Part shown: in pieces, positions 28,885 through 34,487 of the stretch
Position numbering within the stretch: position 1 is the first letter of the stretch
Layout: every line of letters starts with the position of its first letter
Assembly (NCBI GenBank): GCA_963922865.1
Contig: CAWUJK010000011.1
Location: 1-34,487, forward strand
Direction of reading: 5' to 3'
DNA: 34,487 nt
Source of the DNA: CAWUJK01 sp963922865
Lineage (GTDB): Bacteria > Patescibacteriota > Gracilibacteria > BD1-5 > UBA6164
Program-made: the position numbers and the translations under genes
Notes under the pieces: model-generated
What the model saw: only the letters and a program-made list of their open reading frames with translations
What the model was told of the DNA's origin: nothing
Database searches by the model: none

Positions 28885-31056
28885 TTATTTATTTATACTA
28901 ATAAGTTCATTATCAAAATCAATAGATATATTTTCATTATTTAATTTTGATAAACTATCATAATACGAAGAACCGGCTACTGCTGGAATACCCAATTCTC
29001 TTGAGCGTATTAATATATGTGATAATGGTCATCAATTTTTTGTAATAACTCCTTTTATATTACTTAAATAAACATCCATTTCTGGTGTTGCATTTTCAAT
29101 AATAATTATTTTATTTTTGTAATGTTTTGTTTTAAATTCATCTAAATCATTTATAAAACATATATCTCAATTAAGTATTCATTTTCATACAAAAAAACCT
29201 TTTTCATTTAACACTTTATATTCAAGCAATGAATTATCTCACATCATAACAGGAGGAAAATCTAACATTTCAGATATTTTTTGTTTTGTATTTCATTTAG
29301 ATAAATAAAAATCAAGTTTATTATCATCAATACTTCATTCAATATATTTTATTAATACGTTGAAAGAAATATTTTTATAATCCTGTAAATTTATTCATTT
29401 TTTAGATAGTTTTTCATTTAATTTTATTCATAATAATCTAAACATATTCATAAAAATAAATTTCAAGTTTTCTCTTGCGACTTTAGAAATATCAATTTGG
29501 TTTATATAACTAGAAGAACTATCATTATATATGTCATCTAAACTATCTAACAATAATTCTTGAGATATAAATGATGTAAAATCAAATCATTTAGGTATAT
29601 AATATTTTATTTCCCTTATTTGTGAATTTTCATTTTCTTTCAAAATTTTAGATTGGTAAATTTGTGATTTAAAATAATTATGATTTTCAACATCTCACCT
29701 ATTTGAACAAAAAAAGAAAATTCTTGCAAAAATTGAAAAATAATATGTTGTTTGTTTGATAGTATCAATCAAATTATTAAGTTCTCAAGAATAAGTTGAT
29801 TTAGTAAGTAAATCATGAAATGAGTTAACTCATAGTTGATCTAATAAACTCATTTCTATGATATTATAATCTTTAGAATAAAACTCAAATTTATCAGATA
29901 AATCAGTAAAAAAAGTATTAAATTTAGAAATAATCATATCTTTTTTTCATTGGTCTATTTTTTCTTTTTTTAAAATTTTTTCTACACAGTCTATTGTGTT
30001 TGGATATAAAATAGAATCTAATTGATTTTGCAAAGTTATATCTCACTGAATTAAATTTTTATAATATATAACAAATATGTCTACTTCATCTGAGGTCAAA
30101 GATGCAGGCATAAAACTTTTTATATTTTGTTCTAAATCAATGTATGGTTTATTTAATACAAATGACATAAAATTTTCTCATCTAAAATATCACATATCTC
30201 TCCTTGCATCTAATAATGGTCATCTAGAAAATATTTCATTAAAAAAAGTCTTAGAAATAATTGGATCATTTCATATTAATTCTTCCGGATTGATATCAAT
30301 CATATTTCAATAAATTTTTTTATTTCTCTTCAATATACAAGAAATATAATTTGCATACTTTTCAGTTAATTTATTAGATTTTATTTTTGATCAATTTATT
30401 TTTGTTATAGGTCTAACCTGTAATAAAAATAAATTTTCTCCATCAAAAGAATATTCTATATCAATTTCATAATTTCATAATTTTTCTTTTATATATTTTA
30501 AAGCAGCAAATAATTTTTTATGTAGAGAACATGAAATATTTTTTTCATCTATTCAATTAAAGATTTTAACCGTATTTCAAGATACATTTCAACCAACTAA
30601 ATCTTCTCATACTCATGAATGATAATTAAAAATAGAATAATTTTTTCCTGTATCTGGATCAACTGAAAATGCCACTCATGATATTTCTATATTTTGTACC
30701 ATTTCTTGAATAATTATAGGTATTTTATATCAAAATTTCTGCATTGAATGTTTTTGAATAGAATCAATCGCAATTCAAATATCTTCTATTTTAACATCTA
30801 AAAAAGTTTTAAATGCTCAAGCTTGACTATCATCTTTTGTATCTTCAGTATCTGAAGAGCTTCTAACAGAAACATATTTTATTTTTTTCTCTCTAAATTG
30901 ATTTTGCAACTCTTCAATATTTGATCAATCTATATTAATAGACTTAAAAAATGGGACAAAAAATAAATTATCACATTGTATTTGTTCTAATTTAAGTAAA
31001 TTTTCAGCTTTTTTTCAAATATTATTATTGTTATTAAATTGTTGTTTATTGTACAT
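28885..31056 (-). CDS. PEP-synthase-like phosphotransferase (ATP-grasp + His domain, no PEP barrel)
   Basis: This 723-aa protein starts with a PPDK/PEP-synthase ATP-grasp domain: KKIKYVSVRSSSDTEDTKDD, IIIQEMVQNIEISGVAFSVDP and LLQVRPITKI. A long helical middle (about 330-640) has no motif that I recognise. It ends with the swivelling phosphohistidine domain GVITKNGGPLSHILIRSREL followed by GIPAVAG, with His near residue 680. The C-terminal PEP/pyruvate TIM barrel of PPS is missing. This order (ATP-grasp, substrate-binding helical domain, C-terminal His) is that of rifampin phosphotransferase and other natural-product dikinases. It would phosphorylate an unknown small molecule using ATP. Operon partners are the histidine phosphatase and possibly argG-argH. 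Confidence 0.85.
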
Positions 31057-31394
31057 ATTATTTTTATTATTAAACTAAATTTTATATAAAAAAACTACTA
31101 TTTAAATGAAATAGTAGTTTCTAGATTATTTTTTATATTATTATTACACACACAAAAATCACCAAAAAATATTACTTCAGATTTTAGTAATTTTCCATTT
31201 ATTTAAAAATATAATTGTTTGCATAAATTTTATTATAATTTAATTTTATGCATTATATAATATATATGTATATATTTTTGTCAAATTTTTTAATTACCAC
31301 ATCAACAAACACGATTATTTTCAGTAACCATATTGATTCTATTATCAAATAACATTTTTTATTATACTAGTATTTAATGTAACTACTCTGTGTT
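31057..31394 (-). promoter_or_regulatory. Leader region of the phosphotransferase gene, with a short ORF
   Basis: On the minus strand a TTGACA-like -35 lies at 31284-31279, followed by an AT-rich -10 region around 31252-31264. The leader then has ATTACT/AGTAAT and the strong hairpin at 31092-31120. Upstream of the promoter is a 21-codon ORF (31361 to 31296), MLFDNRINMVTENNRVCGCGN, starting from an ATG 34 nt after the argH stop. No other gene is seen. Confidence 0.5.
31092..31120 (-). terminator. Terminator-like hairpin in the phosphotransferase leader
   Basis: AAACTACTATTT (31092-31103) and AAATAGTAGTTT (31109-31120) are a perfect 12-bp inverted repeat. On the minus strand it is followed by TTTTTTATA. 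It lies after the putative promoter and before the ATG, so it may be an attenuator or the end of a small RNA. Confidence 0.75.
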
Positions 31395-32585
31395 CTAAAC
31401 ATATTTTTCTCAAACAATTTTGTAAGCATCACGAAAACTCATTCATCATTTTACTAATTCATAAGCTTCTTTAGTAGCATATAGATCACTAGAACAAGAG
31501 GCTTCCAGTTTTTCTTTATTAACTCATAAATTTTTAATAACAAGACTTGAAATTCATAGAGTATCAATGACTAATTCTATTCATTTGATATAAGGTTCTT
31601 TTGTTAATTGAAAATCTCTATTATATCAACTCGGTAAATTTTTAAATATTTCTCTAACTTGAAAATCATAACCTAAAAATAAATTGGAGTTTCATCTAAT
31701 TAATTCTACTACATCCCAATTTTTCTTTTGAGGCATAACGCTTGAACCAGTTTTGAAATAATCAGGTAAGCAAAAATAATCAAACTCCTTAGTAGAAAAT
31801 AATAATAAATCAAAAGCAAGTTTTCATAAATCCATCATAACTTGAGATAAAGCTTGCAAAACAAAATTTTCAAATTTTCCTCTTGAATAAGCACAATACA
31901 TAGGATTAGTTTGAGTTTTAGCAAATCACAAAATTTTAGTAGTATAATCTCTATCTAAGCCAAAAACATCCTCTCAAAATCCCGCTACACTTCAAAGTGG
32001 ATTTTGATTATTTATTTTAAAAATAGTTTTAACCAATAACAAATCATCCTCCAATGAATTTTTGATGCTTCATAACCACATTCAAACAGTTGAAGGCATA
32101 GCTTTTTGCATATGAGTATAGCCTGGCATCTTAATATCTCAAATTTCAGATATTTTTTCTTCAAAAACCGAAATTAATTCATCAATCTTTAATATAATTT
32201 CATTTAATTTATCAATAGTAAACAAACGAGTAGTAACTAAAACTTGATCATTTCTTGACCTTCAAGTATGAATTTTTTTTCATACTTCTCAATAATTTTT
32301 AGTTAAATAAAACTCAATAGCACTATGACAATCTTCTTGTGATTTTAGTATTTCAAACTTGTTTTTACTATGTAGCTGAGAAATTTCATCTAAACCTTTA
32401 AATAAAGTTTCCTTTTCTTTTTTAGTTAAAATTCAAATCTTATTTAACATATCCACATGGGCTTTAGATCATCTAATATCATAAGTTATGAGTTTCATAT
32501 CAAGTATATAGTCAACTCAAACAGTATAGTTCTCTATAGATTGATTAAGTTTAAAGCCCTTATTTTTTTGCCATATTTTTTTCAT
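31395..32585 (-). CDS. argH: Argininosuccinate lyase
   Basis: ArgH splits argininosuccinate to arginine and fumarate. The 396-aa protein, shorter than the usual ~460, retains the fumarase/ASL superfamily core. It has the KIHTGRSRNDQVLVTTRL substrate segment, GYTHMQKAMPS with the catalytic His, and the signature GSSVMPQKKNWDVVELIRG (consensus GSSxMPxKxNPD, with P to W here). The C-terminus YVLVKGGMSFRDAY-like block is also normal. It starts 18 nt after the argG stop. With argG but no other arginine genes in view, it would convert citrulline plus aspartate to arginine. Confidence 0.93.
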
Positions 32586-32603
32586 TTTTATAATAATTAT
32601 ATT

Positions 32604-33854
32604 CTATTTTCATGCATTGTATGCTGTTTTTTGTGATAAATTGTATATTTCAATAAATCAAGCACTAGAGTTTTGATTAAAATCCATACATTTATTAAAT
32701 GTAGCTAAATTTTCATCAAATAAAGAATATTTTGAACTCAAGTTTTCAACAATAATATTTCATTTATAAAGTTTTACACTCACTTCTCATGTAACTTTTT
32801 TATTATGAGAATCTATAAAACTATTTATATTAGTCATAACAGGATCAAACCACTTAGCAGCATAAGTTAAATAAGCCCATTTAGTATCAATAAAATTTTT
32901 TAACTCATTTTCCTCACGAGTCGAGACTAATTGTTCCAAATTTTTATGAGCTTTTATCAATATGCTAGCAGCAGGATTTTCATATACTCCACGAACTTTT
33001 AGTCAAACAAATCTATCTTCTATCAGAGGAAAAACACCAATTCAATGTATAGCTCCAACAATATTTAATTCGTGAATAATATGAGAAAGTTTCTTAGTTT
33101 CTCAGTTTACAGAACAAGGTATTCATTTTTTAAATCAAATCTTGATTATCTCAGATTCATTTTTGGAGTTTTCTAATGTGTTACACCATTGTAAAATATT
33201 TGAAAATTTTGGTGTTAATTTTGGGTTTTCTATCTCTCATCATTCTCAAGTATTTCACCACATATTTTCATCATAAGAATAGGGTTTATCTTTTTCTTGT
33301 TTTATTGGAATAGCATTTTTTTGTGCATATTCTATTTGTTCATCCCTTCACATAGACCATTCACGAACTGGGGCTATAGTTTTTAGATTTGGGTTAAGTG
33401 TGGTTATATATCATTCAAAGCGAACTTGATCATTTCATTTTCAAGTGCATCAGTGAGCTATAACTTTACAATCGTATTTTTCCGCCATACAAACAGCAAC
33501 TTCAGATATTATTATTCTTCATAAAGGTGTACTTAAGGCATATCATCATTGATAATCAGCATTAGATTTAATAGCTTGGGAAAGTAACTTATCAGCAAAT
33601 TCGTCTTTTGCGTCATAGACAATAGCGTCTAGTGCTCACAAGTTTACAGCTTTTTGTTTTATGGCATCTAAATCATCTGCTGTTTGTCCTATATCAATGG
33701 TAAGAGCGATTACTCAGCATTTATATTCTTCTTGTATCCACTTAAGCATCATAGATGTATCAAGTCATCAGGAATACAAGAGTAAGCACTTATCAAATTC
33801 TCATTTTATAGCTTCATGAGAAGCTACTTTTTTGTATAAGGTATTATTTTCCAT
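32604..33854 (-). CDS. argG: Argininosuccinate synthase
   Basis: ArgG makes argininosuccinate from citrulline, aspartate and ATP. The 416-aa product has the N-type ATP pyrophosphatase P-loop CLLLYSGGLDTSMM near the start. IAHGCTGKGNDQVRFEGYI follows, then the substrate-binding segments IAPVREWS and DENMWGNTGEGGEIENP. Near the end is GIGVFPLIEDRFVGLKVRGVYENPA. The length is usual. Glycines of the P-loop and of TGKGNDQ are TGA. It leads the argG-argH pair. A terminator-like hairpin lies 21 nt upstream of its start. Confidence 0.95.
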
Positions 33855-33874
33855 ATTTCAAAAATTAAACAAAT

Positions 33875-33906
33875 AAAAAATAGCTAAATGAAAATAGCTA
33901 TTTTTT
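33875..33906. terminator. Bidirectional terminator upstream of argG
   Basis: AAAAAATAGCTA and TAGCTATTTTTT form a hairpin with T-runs on both strands. It separates the FISUMP-side transcript from argG. Confidence 0.75.
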
Positions 33907-33911
33907 GATGT

Positions 33912-34100
33912 TTAAAACAATTTTTTACACAGCAAGAACAACCATTTTCATTTTTGAAAATAGTCTTCTTCTAAGTGATGTAGTAAATAAATTGTTCATA
34001 ATTTTTTATTAAAATCTATGAATCTATAATATTTATTTTTAATTTCTTGTCAAATTTTGCGTGAAAAACCGTTGTGAATTCAAGATTGTAAAAAATTAAT
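33912..34100 (-). pseudogene. ORF remnant without a start codon
   Basis: Between two in-frame TAA codons, 62 codons are open in code 25 and read FLQSGIHNGFSRKIGQEIKN then KYYRFIDFNKKL and HHLEEDYFQKGKW. The composition looks protein-like and has TGA at glycine-like positions, but no ATG, GTG or TTG is suitable. It directly follows the FISUMP gene. It could be a gene fragment, possibly a helical accessory protein. Confidence 0.35.
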
Positions 34101-34121
34101 TTAATGATTTTTAGAATATTT

Positions 34122-34487
34122 TTAATCTTTTATACATCTAACTGAAAAGGCAAAATTTTTATGCCGACTATTCCTTTGTTCAGCAGAATGATTCCGATGA
34201 AATCCTATACCACGAGCAAGAGAATTATTAGTAGAACTCCATAAGTATGTATAGCTACCACGATGATAAAAAGAAAAACCATTATAGTGACGGTAACCCG
34301 CTATGGGTATTTTTAATTCTTGTACTAAGTTAGTATTGCTTATTTTATTAGTATATCATTTCCATCATAAACCATCACACTGAAATCAACCTCATGTCCT
34401 ACAGGTTCTTCAGGCTAAGTAGTTTTCCAAGATAGTCCATTCTTGATCTGATGGCAAGTGATATCAATTCTTGCACGCTGTATTTTT
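34122..34487 (-). CDS. FISUMP-domain protein, C-terminal part (cut by window end)
   Basis: The last 121 residues of a gene starting beyond 34487. They contain NGYHLPSDQEWTILENYLAG, IPIAGYRHYNGFSFYHRGSY and YLWSSTNNSLARGIGF, ending FAFSVRCIKD. This is the Fibrobacter succinogenes major paralogous (FISUMP) domain, a C-type-lectin-like fold common on surface proteins. The end -GFSVRC-D, preceded by a stretch rich in NNT codons and rare CGG/AGG codons, resembles the variable region of diversity-generating retroelement targets. It probably acts at the cell surface, for example in host contact; the N-terminus with any signal peptide is not visible. Confidence 0.82.

Noticed and set aside
33912..34487. 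A complete diversity-generating retroelement
   Set aside because: Only a candidate target C-terminus is in the window; no template repeat, Avd gene or reverse transcriptase could be identified.

Overview
The window reads correctly only with genetic code 25 (UGA = glycine). In-frame TGA falls on invariant glycines throughout: both glycines of the RecA P-loop region, the AAA+ Walker A, LeuRS, TrmD and ArgG. With a strongly AT-rich base composition, this points to a candidate-phyla bacterium of the Absconditabacteria (SR1) or Gracilibacteria (BD1-5) type; the window alone does not separate the two. Shine-Dalgarno motifs are nearly absent before the start codons. Recognisable promoters are TTGACA/TATAAT-like with short 15-16 nt spacers.

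Layout. 1-3741, minus strand: a cluster of three hairpins, a FeoB-type iron permease lacking its G domain, and an M3 oligopeptidase. 3992-9635, plus strand: a stand-alone ribosomal protein L1 gene with a possible autoregulatory leader, ispH, and an oversized LeuRS of 1304 codons. That LeuRS carries a Nudix-like insertion and two copies of an unrecognised ~140-residue domain, each copy beginning with a palindromic DNA element. 9809-13588, minus: a 1259-aa coiled-coil protein with a C-terminal Clp-type AAA+ module. 13750-18103, plus: DnaQ-like exonuclease, a 34-bp-arm inverted repeat, a zinc-ribbon protein, recA, an adenine DNA methyltransferase, recR and a small coiled-coil protein. 18112-25836, mostly minus: a zinc-ribbon membrane protein with trmD, a second inverted-repeat element, a CMP-kinase-like protein, a plus-strand anchored serine protease, divergent PAP2 protein, greA, a membrane protein, nusG, secE, then AGOG glycosylase, ProX/YbaK deacylase, Nudix and HIT genes.

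26020-26396 holds tRNA-Gly(UCC), tRNA-Ile(GAU) and tRNA-Pro(UGG), all with encoded CCA. The stretch after them is accessory in character: a DUF3800-like pseudogene with two nonsense codons, a zinc-binding protein, and long non-coding AT-rich DNA with hairpins. 28275-33854, minus: argG-argH, then a leader with a strong terminator-like hairpin, a PEP-synthase-like phosphotransferase lacking the PEP-binding barrel, and a histidine phosphatase. The window ends inside a FISUMP-domain gene whose C-terminus resembles a diversity-generating-retroelement variable region.

Functional picture: an informational and repair core (RecA, RecR, AGOG, exonuclease, GreA, NusG, LeuRS, TrmD, ProX) interrupted by accessory patches. 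The most unusual items are the repeated inserted domain with its palindromes in LeuRS, the paired inverted-repeat elements, the large AAA+ protein, and the ArgGH/phosphotransferase cluster.
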